Below are positions 45,828 through 56,777 of a DNA stretch of 64,000 nucleotides, piece after piece. Origin of the DNA: Hygrocybe punicea. Its lineage: Eukaryota; Basidiomycota; Agaricomycetes; Agaricales; Hygrophoraceae. Numbering within the stretch: the first letter of the stretch is position 1; every line of letters begins with the position of its first letter. The stretch lies in contig OY744469.1 of NCBI GenBank assembly GCA_963556145.1, positions 5,242,767-5,306,766 of the forward strand, written 5' to 3'. The position numbers were made by a program, and so were the translations under genes. Below the pieces are notes generated by a model. The model saw only the letters and a program-made list of their open reading frames with translations, ran no database searches and had not been told where the DNA came from.

Positions 45828-46530
45828 TGTGAGCGGCTGGGGATGTCGAGTAGGTGGGGGTATGAGGTGGGTTGGCATGGCATGGCATTGGGGACTCAAT
45901 AACGGCAGTGGCAGCTGGTACAGACTCACGAGGGGGCTTGCGAAGGACAGTGTGGGGACTTGGGGGGTTGTACGAGGCAGCGGGTCATCCAACAAACGAG
46001 TGAGCAGCCAGGGATGTTGCATAGATGGGTGCATGAAGTGGATTGATGCGGCACACAAGTGGAGCCTCGAAAATGGCAGGGGTGGCTGGTACGGACTCGC
46101 GAGGGACGCTGTGGGGTGCTGAGATGTTGTACGAGGTGGTGGAGTGTCCAACAAACAAGTGAGCAGCCAGGGATGTCGAGTAGATGGGTGCATGAGGCAG
46201 ATTGACATTGCACGGTGTTGGGGATTCGATAACGGTGGGGACGGCTTGTACGAACTCGTGAGGGACGCCATGAGGTGCTGGGAGGCTGTATGAGGTGGTG
46301 GGATGTCCAACAAAGGGGGGCAAGGCTGGTGACGTTGAATATGCGTGTGCATATGGCAGAGTGATGTGGCACAGCGTGGGGAGCTCGAACACGGTGGGGA
46401 CAGCTTGCATGGACTCGCGAGTGGCAATGGAGGGTGTTGGGATGCGGTATGAGGTGGCGGGTTGTCCAACAAACGAGTGAGCGGCCGGGGATGTCGAGTA
46501 TGCAAGGGTTTGAGGCCAAGTGACGTAGGA
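45828..46530 (-). repeat. tandem repeat of about 160 bp, four to five copies
   Basis: GTGAGCGGCTGGGGATGTCGA-like starts recur at about 45828, 45999, 46158, 46319 and 46478, that is at 159-171 bp. Copies differ by many substitutions but keep the minus-strand frame open. This may be either selection on the protein or chance. Confidence 0.7.
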
Positions 46531-47607
46531 GGCGGCCAGATTGCTGTAAACGCAGGGTACCAAATCGTTTGGGTCATTTGAGGTGCACACTGTATGAATG
46601 CATAGGGGATGGTCTGTGGGGTGGTACGAAGCTGGGGAACGCGGGAGACACAGGGTCACGTTCTTGATGTTGTGGGGCCTGGGACTCGACGGACTGGGTC
46701 CACCACAGCGATGATGTTGTGCATGGGGGTGCTGGGGCCTGTGTGGACGCATATGAGGTGGTTCATGGGGGGTAGATGCGTGGTGACGCAGTTGGTGGCC
46801 TGGATACACAGGTTTGCGATTGGTGATGTGGCACATCTGGTTTGTCGAAATGGGGCAGGAACGGCTCGTCTGGGACGTTGGCAGTGAACGGGGGCCATAC
46901 GAGCACGTGGGGGTCGGTCTGCGGGCTGGGCGTTGGTCCTGAGGCATGGGTACACAGGTTGAGGGAAGTGAGGTGTTGACTGTATCTCCAAAACAGGACA
47001 GATTTGGTTTGTTTGGGACGATGGCGGTGAACGACGGCTGTTTGGACGCGAAACAGAGGTGTTGGACATCAAATGTGGGTGTGCCGGGTGGGGTGTCACC
47101 ATGATGGGGCACTGCGTGTTGTTGGTAATCCGAGACAATGGAAAGCAGCCACGTGGGCTGCGTCTGGCATATCGAATCCATGTACGTAGTTCTATTGAGT
47201 TTAGAGGGGGTGTGAGGGGGGTGTCTGAGCGTTGTCTGGCGGCACCATAACGGGTTGGCGGCAGGTTCAACGGGTTGGGTTATGCTTTCCTGTGTGGGAC
47301 CCTCTGTAACGACTAACCGGTACGTACTTTTGTCCTCAGGCACAAAAACCTTCCCTTTGCTTCTCTTTTTCACCTAATCCAATGTGTGGTTCTTCTAGCT
47401 CTCGAACCCAACTCGTTTTGGGTACTTGTGCTACACTTGGCATATTTTTGTTGTTTTTGGGGTCTTCGGAGGTGGAAGTCAGGTGGAAAACAAAGGAATG
47501 GAAGTAGATGGCAATGTAATACATGAGAACATAGGAAAAAGAGAGACCAAAGCTGAGGAAAATTGACAATAAATGAAAGTCGGGTTTGTCAGCATGTGAC
47601 ATGTCAC

Positions 47608-48190
47608 TAGTGTTGCCACGGTCCAGTCCGGTTACGGTTAACAACGGTTAACCCAAATATCGCTATTCAAACCGGACCAGACCATTGGGACTGCGGTTAA
47701 CCATGGTTAACCGTCCCAAAAAGGCAGTCTGGGGCAACCTCAAGCCATGTCAACCACAATTACAAGAACGCTGTGACGATGACTCGATGATGATGACGGT
47801 AACTGCTGGCAAGGCCGGAGAAGTGGTGTGCCCATTCTCTGGCCCTGGTATGTCCCCCTGCTGTCTGTTCTTCATGTTAAACCAATTTACTAACCACTCC
47901 CCACTCTTGTCCAGAACGCCAGCGGGTTCAGCGAGGGTAGAAGCCTTCAGTGCCCAGAACAACAGCAGTGTCATGCACCTGACCCAATTTGACAATTGAA
48001 GCACCGGAAATCCAGGATCACGTCCAAGGGGGCGAGGCTACCACTGCATACCTGGGAAACCATCAACCGCCTCGAAAACACGAACACGGGATGGGAGACC
48101 CGCACCGATGTAGAGACATATATATCTCTGGGTACGTATTCACTCATTTTACCATATTCCCTATTTGTTCTATTATTTGTATGTAGTGGC
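47608..48190 (+). mobile_element. hAT-type family member D, left end and core only
   Basis: TAGTGTTGCC at 47608 is followed by the private word GGTTAACC/CCGGTTACGG. The core block GTGGTGTGCCCA (47824) precedes a well-formed intron-like segment (47848-47914: GTATGT...TTACTAACC...CAG), and a second lies at 48132-48186 (GTACGT...TATGTAG). The right end could not be found, so the outer limit is arbitrary; the element is truncated or diverged. Confidence 0.5.
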
Positions 48191-48294
48191 TGTTGTAAAT
48201 AGTCACAAACAAAAAGAGTTTTGGGTTTTCACCCCAACTGACAACGAACTCGCTCATTGAATCTGCGCCTACCCAGGCCGCGTTCACCACACCG

Positions 48295-48640
48295 ACACCT
48301 TAAATGAGGGGGTGAGATTTCCAGCACCCTGAACGATAATGACAATGCCCAGCACACGCGTTAATGTGCCCCAGTGCCATGACATCGTGTCTGAGGGGGA
48401 GAGATGGCAGTTGCCCATCCCAGGCGCCAACAACGTGAACGCAAGATGGGAGACCCACGTGAACACCCTAAATGAGGGGGCAAGATTCCCAGCACCCCGA
48501 ACGATGATGACAATGCCCAGTGCATGCGTTAATGTGCCCCAGCACCGTGACATCGTGTCTGAGGGGGAGAGACGGCGGTTGCCCATCCCAGGCACCAACA
48601 ACCACCTCTCGAACGCGGACGCAGGCCGACTGACCCACGT
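48295..48640 (+). repeat. tandem duplication, unit about 169 bp
   Basis: Two copies start TAAATGAGGGGG at about 48302 and 48471 and share AATGTGCCCCAG, GACATCGTGTCTGAGG and TTGCCCATCCCAGGC. The frames on both strands are artefacts of the duplication. Confidence 0.8.
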
Positions 48641-49400
48641 ACAATGCCAACAAGGGAGTGATGACACCGAGTGAGAGGCAGCAAGGCAGGAGTGCCCAAT
48701 GCAGAACCAACGCCAGACCTGGAAGGGCATTCGGGTGAACAATGACGCCCCATCTATGATCGCAGGGCAATCAAGCCTGAAAGAGATGGGCCATTCCCTA
48801 ATGACAAGACAAGCCCAGGGCGATGACCACAGCTATGGGATGAGGGCACGCATGAACACGACAGAGGAGAATGTCGACAGAAGCAGGAGAACAATGCGTC
48901 GGACAAGGGAAGAAAACACCACCGCCCTGATAACTAGTGCGTTTATTCTTTTCATTCATATATTATTGTTACACTACTTACTTTCAGTCATGTCTATTTC
49001 AGCCAATGGTAAACTACAAAGGAAAGTTGGAAAGGGGATCTGAAGGGGGGGCTGCAATGCGACAGTGACAGGAAAATGGAGGGGAAAGCCAATATTCAAG
49101 AAAATGTCCTACATATCTCCATAAGGACGAGGGGATGCATATATAGGGCAAGTCCGAAGTCAGGAATTGAGTCCAATGAGATCCATCTCCTACAATTGGA
49201 ACTCCGGGGCTTATGAGGCTGCCGGATTTGGTCCAAAAGTGGCCATGACAAAGTGGCATACATCAGGTCACATTGGGTCACATCATGTCATGTCACGTCA
49301 GGTTACGTCAGGTTGGAATGCTAGTTGTTTGGAGGCATTGGGTTTGTCCGGATTTGTGATATATTGACAATACAGACTCAGAGGGACATTGAGCCTCTAC
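48641..49400. other. mixed sequence with one intron-like segment, no gene called
   Basis: A plus-strand frame (48699-49043) encodes a polar, Arg/Asn-rich peptide without motif. An AT-rich stretch at 48932-48988 ends TTACTTTCAG. 49281-49318 holds tandem CATGTCA/CAGGT words. It may be the right part of member D. Confidence 0.3.
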
Positions 49401-50231
49401 AATGCATCAATTGACACATGTCCGGTGTCGCGAGGTCAAATAGGTGATATGGGCCAGAAAATAGTAGAGACCCGCAGACAGGTCCTGGGTAACCCAAGGG
49501 TTGGAACATATGCACCCACAACAAAACCTGTACCCCAAGGACAGGTATGGGTTTTCAACAGGTACGGGTACAGGTACCCTCAAAAAAACCTGAGGGTTAC
49601 CTGTGAAGTTCACTAACAATGGGTTTACCCATGGGAAAACTTGTGGGTATCTTACCCGTGAGTACCATTTACCAGTTGTCTGAAATACTCACAGATCTGG
49701 GTGTCCACATATTATCTCTCAGGTACCTGTGTCAGTACTCGTGGGTCACAGTCAAAATTTCCAGATGTGTCACAAATAAGGTTGACCATGAGTGTGGTAT
49801 GTTTTTTGTGCCATTTACTGAATTTTGGGTTCCAGGCCCTTCAGAATTTTCTGAACAGCTTGAAATGTGGTCCAAACTGTAAACTCATTCTCTGTAGATA
49901 CTCAAATGTTTAATTTTTGTGTTAATTTTTGTATATGAAATCATCCGAACTTAGATCATGTGATCTTAAACATAGACGTGAAATGTCAACTCAACAACAA
50001 TAACAGCAACACTCACAAGACAAACTGGCAAGCACCCAAAGAACCTTCACTTTACTGACATTTTATTACACAGAAAAGCATGATGAGGATGGCCAGCAAC
50101 AGCAGCAGTGGCAGCAACACCAATGCCCTACACCAATGCCTGCCAACACCCATGCCAACACCATGTCCACACCAACACCATGCCCACGATGGGACCCAGG
50201 GATGGTAGCAACCCAAGGACACAGCAGGGAG

Positions 50232-50432
50232 TAGTGTTGCCTCAACTCAGCTGGTCAGGAAAAGCCAATCCCAGTTCTGAGTTTTTGGTGCACAACCAGC
50301 TTCCTCACAGGCCAATATATGGTAGCTATAGACCAGCGCTACCATATATTGGCCTGTGAGGAAGCTGGTTGTGCGCCAACAACTCAGAACCAGGATTGGC
50401 TTTTCCTGACCAGCTGAGTTGAGGCAACACTA
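50232..50432. mobile_element. 201-bp hairpin MITE with hAT-type ends
   Basis: TAGTGTTGCCTCAA at the left is mirrored exactly at the right; the whole unit is a near-perfect palindrome with arms of about 95 bp and a short loop. The flanks GCAGGGAG (50224-50231) and GTGGGGAG (50433-50440) agree at 6 of 8 positions, a diverged 8-bp duplication. It sits exactly inside the GC-rich core block of member E. Confidence 0.88.
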
Positions 50433-50559
50433 GTGGGGAGTGGTGCACCCACCCCCGCTGCTAAGATAAGTTCTCTTTGTCATCTATTTTATTTATCTAT
50501 ACTTACCCCCCAAAGCTCCATGACACCCACAAGTGTGGATGTAGCAGCAGCGCACAGCA

Positions 50560-51300
50560 ACCACAGCAGCAGCTGTGGCAGCAGCAGCTGTGGCAGCAGC
50601 AGCAGCTGTGGCAGCAGCAGCTGTGGCAGCAGCTGCGGCAGCAGCTGCGGCAGCAGCAGCTGTGGCAGCAGCAGCAGCTGTGGCAGCAGCAGCTGTGGCA
50701 GCAGCAGCAGCTGTGGCAGCAGCAGCTGTGGCAGCAGCAGCAGCTGTGGCAGCAGCAGCAGCTGTGGCAGCAGCAGCTGTGGCAGCAGCAGCTGTGGCAG
50801 CAGCAGCTGTGGCAGCAGCAGCTGTGGCAGCAGCAGCTGTGGCAGCAGCAGCTGTGGCAGCAGCAGCTGTGGCAGCAGCAGCTGTGGCAGCAGCAGCTGT
50901 GGCAGCAGCAGCTGTGGCAGCAGCAGCTGTGGCAGCAGCAGCTGTGGCAGCAGCAGCTGTGGCAGCAGCAGCTGTGGCAGCAGCAGCTGTGGCAGCAGCA
51001 GCTGTGGCAGCAGCAGCTGTGGCAGCAGCAGCAGCTGTGGCAGCAGCAGCTGTGGCAGCAGCAGCTGTGGCAGCAGCAGCAGCTGTGGCAGCAGCAGCTG
51101 TGGCAGCAGCAGCAGCTGTGGCAGCAGCAGCTGTGGCAGCAGCAGCTGTGGCAGCAGCAGCAGCTGTGGCAGCAGCAGCAGCTGTGGCAGCAGCAGCTGT
51201 GGCAGCAGCAGCAGCTGTGGCAGCAGCAGCTGTGGCAGCAGCAGCTGTGGCAGCAGCAGCTGTGGCAGCAGCAACAACAGCAGCAACAACAGTGCTGGCA
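50560..51300 (+). repeat. CAG-type minisatellite, 15- and 18-bp units
   Basis: About 45 copies of CTGTGGCAGCAGCAG, some with one extra CAG, run with hardly any substitution. All frames stay open, giving Leu-Trp-Gln, Cys-Gly-Ser, Ala/Val or, on the other strand, Leu/Pro, Ala/Thr and His/Ser/Cys homopolymers of up to 400 residues. No frame is favoured, so I call no gene. Confidence 0.95.
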
Positions 51301-51700
51301 GCAATGCAGCAGCAATGGCAGCAGCAGCAGCAGCAGCAACTATGCTGGCAGCAACACAGCAGCAACAGCAGCGGCGGTGGGATGGTGCTGCTGAAGGTGC
51401 CCCCTTTTCCCCACTCCTCCCCACTTCTCGCAACCCTAGTTGATGTGGCACTGTGGCTTGCGAGGAAATTTGAGGGTGGAGGAGGATGGTTCATGGTCCA
51501 AACCACGTCTGGACGCAGACCGACCTGCGTGAGGTGTGTGGAGCCCCAGGTCACCTGCAAGTACTGGAGTATCCACAGGTAGCCGACCTGTGGATCTGAG
51601 TCCAATGGATTGAAAACCCATGTGGATCTGAGTAAGTAAATTTTGATTAAAAAAACTTGCATGTTCAGATCTGGATCACCCACGAGTACACTCATGACAT

Positions 51701-52490
51701 GCCTTAAGCCAGAGTGTCAGAGGGAATGTGGAGCTTGATGAAAGGGGAAGGGCAGGAGGCAAAGGCAGACAGAAACTGGTAAAGTGGAGAGAGATGGGTG
51801 CACGGCTGGCAAGGAAAATGACAGAGCAATGGTTTGAGGAGCCAACAATGGACTCTTTTATATTTTTGATCTTTGAGCTGACATCTTGCAGGTCAGCAAT
51901 CCTGACAAGTACTCTGCAGATAACAAGCTGGGTGAACTAAATATCTTAAGTAATGGCATGCATACGAGGAATCCAGCACAGAACCTAGCTGCTGCCCCAC
52001 CTGCACCTGCCGGTATTACCTGAGTCCACACTATCCACCTCGGTATCCACAGCCCCAAGTGGCCCACCCTCACACCCCAGCTGGCTACCATCATGCCCCA
52101 CCTGCCCATGTGTACTCTGGCCCCCAACTCCCACAACAGCAACCACCCATCCAAATGATGCCGGTTGAATATCTGGAGATATCTGCCTGGCTTGTGGACT
52201 GTGACAATCATCCTCAACACCGTGGTGAAAACCTCAGTGCACATGCTGAGAAATTTGATCAGGAAGGTTATCGTCACATCAACCAGCTCACAGGTAACCA
52301 TGTCACAGTTGAGATGCTTTCAGAATGGCTCAACATTGGGAAAGGGACCGCTGATTTGATCATTCATTTTGCTGAGGAGGAATTGGAACTGTTGAAGGCA
52401 GGAGGTATTCAGGATGGCATTGGCTGATGATGGGGCCATGCCTGGAGCATCTCAATAGGCCTTTTCAACAATACTTTGTGCTGTACTGAA
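51701..52490 (+). CDS. 3' part of a hypothetical gene (coding part 52059-52427)
   Basis: The plus-strand frame ending at 52427 begins MAHPHTPAGYHHAPPAHVYS, Pro/His-rich, then turns into a compact helical domain: VEYLEISAWLVDCDNHPQHRGENL, KFDQEGYRHINQLTG, VEMLSEWLNIGKGTADLIIHFAEEELELLKAG. The domain has the look of a SAM-like helical fold, and similar C-termini occur in hypothetical mushroom proteins, sometimes in repeat-rich regions. Upstream exons were not resolved; LINE-2 has inserted 70 bp downstream of the stop. Function unknown. Confidence 0.5.
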
Positions 52491-52838
52491 GTCTATCATG
52501 TTTTTTTTTTTTTTTTTTTTTTTTTTCAATGTTTATTCTCCTGTGTGGCGAACCATATGTCAGAGAATACAAAACGCGTATCCTACGTCATGTTCAGAGT
52601 CAAAATCGTCATAAGTAACAAAGTGGGTCAGCAGTGCCAACCCAGGGTGGAAGAATATCCACATAATATAACTACCTATAAGGTGTGTGAAGTAAATTAG
52701 TGTTTATAAGCGGGTTAAATAGTAGTGAGTAGAATTGAGAATGGAAATGAGAATAAAAATGAAAATAAGAATGGGAGTACATGTAGGATGGCTGTTCATC
52801 GAGCAGATCGGGGTAACAGGAGGGCGTCAGCTGGGTCA

Positions 52839-55800
52839 TTACTCGAGGTCCAATATCGGGATATCCCCGAACGTTGCCTGGAGGCGCCGAGATTCGCTAA
52901 CGAAACGGAGGACATGTGGAAAGTACTTCGATGTGGAGAGGATGCGTTTAATAATGCCTGCGTCTCGTCCGATCTCGTGCCTTAGCTTCTCTCACGCGTG
53001 ATCATGCGCTTGGCAGTGCAGCAGGTAATGTTCCACTGTCTCGTTATATCGCTGACAGCATGGACAGAGGGGAGAGTCGGCACGCCGTATTCGATGGAGG
53101 TGTTGATTTAGTCCAATGTGTCCTGTTTGCAGTTGCATGATTATCGCCGTGTGTTTCTTCGGTAGTGAGGCTGTGGCTCGTCGGTACGTCGATGGTGTGA
53201 AACCTGGGTCAATGCCTCATATCCGTGCAGACTGCGCTGAGTTGTGCCAGTGCTCTTGCGCTCGCCTTCGTAATTTGTCGAGGAAGGCTCGTCGCACAGC
53301 CATCTTGCTATGCGGTAGTGGTTTGCGAAGATCGGCCGGTAATCTCTCTCGCAATGTTACGTTGCCCCCCACTGCAGCTTTAGCTCTCTCGTCCGCTCGC
53401 TCGTTTCCTTCGACTCCTTCATGACCTGGTATCCATCTCACGGTGAGTTCCATGTTTCTATGCTTGCGCCTTGTCATCGCCAGTCTCTTGTGTACGATAT
53501 CGAAGATATGATGCGATGGCGCTGGTTTTATCAGTTCTAGAGCCCAAATTGCTGCCTGGTTGTCCGTGTATATCGATGCGGTTGTGACGCTATGCTCTTC
53601 CCTCAGTAGTTCCATCCCTAGAATCATTCCGACACCCTCCCCTTCGTATACCCCGTGCTTCTTCGTTGAGCCCAGCCTAGTCGCTTTGCTCTTCCATCTT
53701 CGCCTTCCTCTCTTGTGTAGCAACACCGCCACCCCTATCCCTCCATTTATACCTGAGCCGTCTGTAAATATCTTCACGTCTGCGTCGTCAGTCCTTTCAT
53801 CTTCTATTGCTTTCTCCTTCGTGTCCCTGATGACTGTCTTTGCCTCAAATTCCCATTTAGTTCCTTGTCGTATGTTTTGAATCGTCTCCATCTTCTCTGG
53901 CTTGATGTCGTATGTCCAGATGAGATCGTGTAATGGTGTAGGGTGTTTCTTCACACGTCGCGCCCTTGCGTTTTTGACGGCTTTTCTGAGAGGGTGCGCC
54001 GGGGGTAGTGTCGCGAGTCATACTGCAGCCCGTTGCCGTACTTTGTCTATTAATAGGTGCATCGGTAGGACGTCTGCATGTACATTCAGTACGTCTGTTG
54101 CTGTCATCGATAATCCTCCTGTAATCATCATCGTTGCCTTTCGCTGGATCGATGCCAGTTTCCTGATGATGGCTTTCCCTTTATCCGCTCTGCTCTCTTC
54201 CGCCCTTGGTCTTCATTTCTGCGGGGTAAGGAACACTTCAGCTGCATACAGCATTCTCAGCACTGCGATAGCCATGTATAATTGTCGAATGTACTTAGCT
54301 GCTATACCACCCGCTACCCTCGACAGCCGTTTGAATTGTAGTATCCAGTCTTGTCCCTTCTTGATTGCTGCGGCTCCTTGTTCATGCCATCGTAGTTCCC
54401 GGTCAATCGTAACTCCTAGCAATTTTACGTTTGTCTTCGATGGTATCACTATATCGTCAATGGTGATGGGACTTCTTTTGATCGGAATGCGTTTCCTCGG
54501 ATTGTTCAGGTCAACTCGTTTTCGTCGCGACAGGTCCAGTAGTTGGAATTTCTCCATTCCAAATTCGCAGTTGTGTTCTCTCGCCCATTGGAAGACTCCC
54601 CCCTCTCGTCTCATTATGTCTCGTATTCCCGCGTGTGTCTCGTTGAAGTTTTCCCCTACCTTTATAATGTTGGAGTCGTCAATGTATATTATGCCGAATT
54701 CCCCTCTTTTTTCGTTCATCGTGTCGAGCTGGCTTGAGTTGTATATTATGTAGCATATCTGTGAGAATGGGTCTCCTTGGTCCAGCCCGTTGTCAATATC
54801 AAATGGCATAGAGGTGAAGTCATCGAATGTAAGTACTGTACATCGTTTCTCTAATCGCCGCTCCATCCATTCCGTGATTTCAACCGGTATGCCTCGCATT
54901 TTCATATCGTGCATTAGCCGATCGATCGCCGTACTGGGGAAAGCCCCTTTCACGTCCAGCGAGAGTAGTGAAGCTACTTTACCTTTCCTCCACGCGTCCT
55001 TCACTATTTTGACGAGGTATAGTAGGGCATCGGTCGCACTTCGTCCTGGCCTCCCGCCAAAGTGACACGGCAGGATCATGCCTGCCTTTTAGCACATGCA
55101 TACGACGTCCTCCGTTACGCATGCGTTCAGGAGCCTTGCGTACCCATTTGACAGCACTACGGGTCTCCATGCTCCTGGCACTGCATAATTCGATTTCCCT
55201 GGCTTTTTGAGTACCGGCGTTTCCGTTTCCGCCCACTGTTCTGGGTATATCTTGAGTGTGAACGTAGCCCGGAATATTGGGCCCAGGAATGGCACTATCA
55301 TTTCACGAGCCTGTATGAAGACCACATTGGGGATTGTGCCCGTCTTTGTTGCTTTTTTGGGTTTCATTCTTCGGATTGCCCGGTGTATCTGTTCATTGGT
55401 GATTAGCTCGAAATCCCACGTGGGTGGGGGGTATTCTGGCTGGGCTGGGACTGAAGTTGTCAGCAGTTTAGCAGGGAAGAACGTTTCATAGAACCATTTG
55501 CTTTTCTCCTCATTGCTTACTGCCTCCCTTGTTTCGCCAGTGGTTGTGCTTGTCTCTTGAAGTGTCGGGATCCTCGCCCTTCCTCCATCGGACACCGGTC
55601 CCGTTACCAATCAGCTCGCCGTCCACATGCTTGATTTGCTTATGCCCTCTAGCCACTCGACCCAGTGTTTTGTCTTAGTCCGCCTGATTTGTTCAGCGTA
55701 TGCATTCCTCGCTTTCTGGTATTCTTCGTGCACGGGGTGGTTATGGTTCTCGCGATGTCTGTATGCTTTCTTTCCTAGGCTCCTCACTCTCGTCCTCACA

Positions 55801-56777
55801 GCTGTTAGTTCTTCATTCCACCACCGCTTGCTATACGGGGACGGTTTGGTTGTTGGGATTACGTTCGCTATTGCGTGTTGTATTGCATTGTCGAGGTCGG
55901 CTAGAGCCCAGTGAAATTTTTCGATGTTTTCGATTTCGCTTGGTCCCTCTATTCCCGCCAGTTTCTCCCCCAGTACTTCCCGGAATTTTGTCCAATTGGC
56001 TTCCTCGTATTTGGGCCTTGGCTTGAATCTGGACCCGCGTACCGTGATGTCGAGTGTATACGTTATTGGGAAGTGGTCTGATTTCGCCGGCCTGTCCTCG
56101 GGCCGTGTATCGCAAGTTATGAATCGGTCTAGGAGCGTGTCAGTGCAGAATACGTTATCTACTCTTGTCATGTTGCCGGTCGCCAGCGCTTGTAGTGTCG
56201 GAATCCCTTCCGGCAGTGCCATTCGCATGTTATGTCGCCCAATGAGTTCCAATAGTGTTGTGGCTGCTTCTAGATTGGTCGTAGTGAATAGGTGGGCGTT
56301 TCTTTCCTCGTCCCATAGCGGATGATGTCGGTTGAAGTCCCCCGCCCATATGTATTGGACTGGTCTGGCAGGTGCATTCCGTGCCGCCTGACTGTTCATA
56401 TATTCTCCTAGCTTTGTCAGGGTGTCGTCATTGGTGCAGTCGACGTACGCATTAATGATTCGTATAGTACCGAATGGCCTGACGATCTGGACCGCGGTGA
56501 GATCGGTGGCTGGTATAATTATGGGTGACCATGTATTGGAGTCGATTAGTTTGCTGACGAGTATTACTGATCTTGTCGGGTTGGTGCTGTGTGTGTCGTG
56601 ATGATGGGGGGGGTATATTACGGTGTAGTATCCATTGGCCCTTGTGAGGCCTTTGAAGTCAAAGTAGGGCTCTTGTATTAGTACGAACGCGTGTTCTTTC
56701 TTTACGGCCTCGAGCATATCCAGCTGGGCTATTAGCGACTTATTTACATTTTGTTGCCATATGGATATCTGCTTCAT
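52839..56777 (-). pseudogene. LINE-2 ORF2: endonuclease, reverse transcriptase, RNase H, six in-frame stops
   Basis: One frame of 1,312 codons shows the endonuclease (QQNVNKS, LIQEPYFDF, GDFNRHHPLWDEERN, KSDHFPIT), reverse transcriptase (FGGRPGRSATDALLYL, LSLDVKGAFPST, GLDQGDPFSQ, catalytic IYIDDSN), RNase H (IFTDGSGINGGIG, VRWIPGHEGVEGNERAD) and a C-terminal knuckle (CPCC...H....C). Stops are TGA at 55611, 54213, 54018, 53217 and 52992, and TAA at 55089. The TGA at 54018 replaces an Arg in the RAAV.LATLPPAHPL block, judged from the LINE family. Its ATG overlaps the ORF1 stop in ATGA, suggesting translation by stop-restart coupling. Confidence 0.88.

Larger units (their letters stand above)
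44025..47373 (-). pseudogene. possible Pro/Ser/His-rich repeat protein gene, interrupted by a solo LTR
   Basis: An open frame of 462 codons runs from 47373 to 45985, starting MKKRSKGKVFVPEDKS; a GTACGT donor lies at codon 16. The rest is rich in Pro, His, Ser and Thr, and its last third consists of about four in-frame repeats of around 53 residues containing STSLAAHSFVGH. A solo LTR interrupts at 45214-45800. A further minus-strand frame (44270-44025) ends with a coiled coil, FEQRLAEMSERMESLERRQ, and could be the last exon. Nothing resembles a known enzyme. The high Pro content on one strand may simply mirror a GT-rich repeat on the other. Confidence 0.3.
43671..48289. mobile_element. candidate element bounded by about 75-bp inverted repeats
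   Basis: TGGTGAACGCGGCC at 43671 and its reverse complement at 48276-48289 start inverted repeats that continue with TAGGCG.AGATTC and GGGGTGAAAACCCAAA. Between them lie a repeat-protein gene on the minus strand, a solo-LTR-like insert and the start of another hAT-type element (47608). No target duplication is visible and no transposase is recognised, so this could also be two unrelated copies of one repeat in opposite orientation. Confidence 0.4.
49407..51700. mobile_element. hAT-type family member E (diverged ends), with nested MITE and minisatellite
   Basis: Family traits: a TCAATTGA word (49407-49414) followed by GTCGCGAGGTC, a private subterminal word ACCTGTGGGT repeated in both orientations at 49470-49610 and 51545-51640, a core block GTGGTGCACCCACC (50442-50455) split by a MITE, and long CAG-type tracts. 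The terminal TAGTGTTG was not found, so borders are approximate. Confidence 0.5.

Noticed and set aside
50489..51695. Open frames of up to 400 codons across the CAG minisatellite
   Set aside because: All six frames are open because the 15/18-bp units contain no stop. The peptides are homopolymers and no frame has a start, an end or codon bias that stands out.
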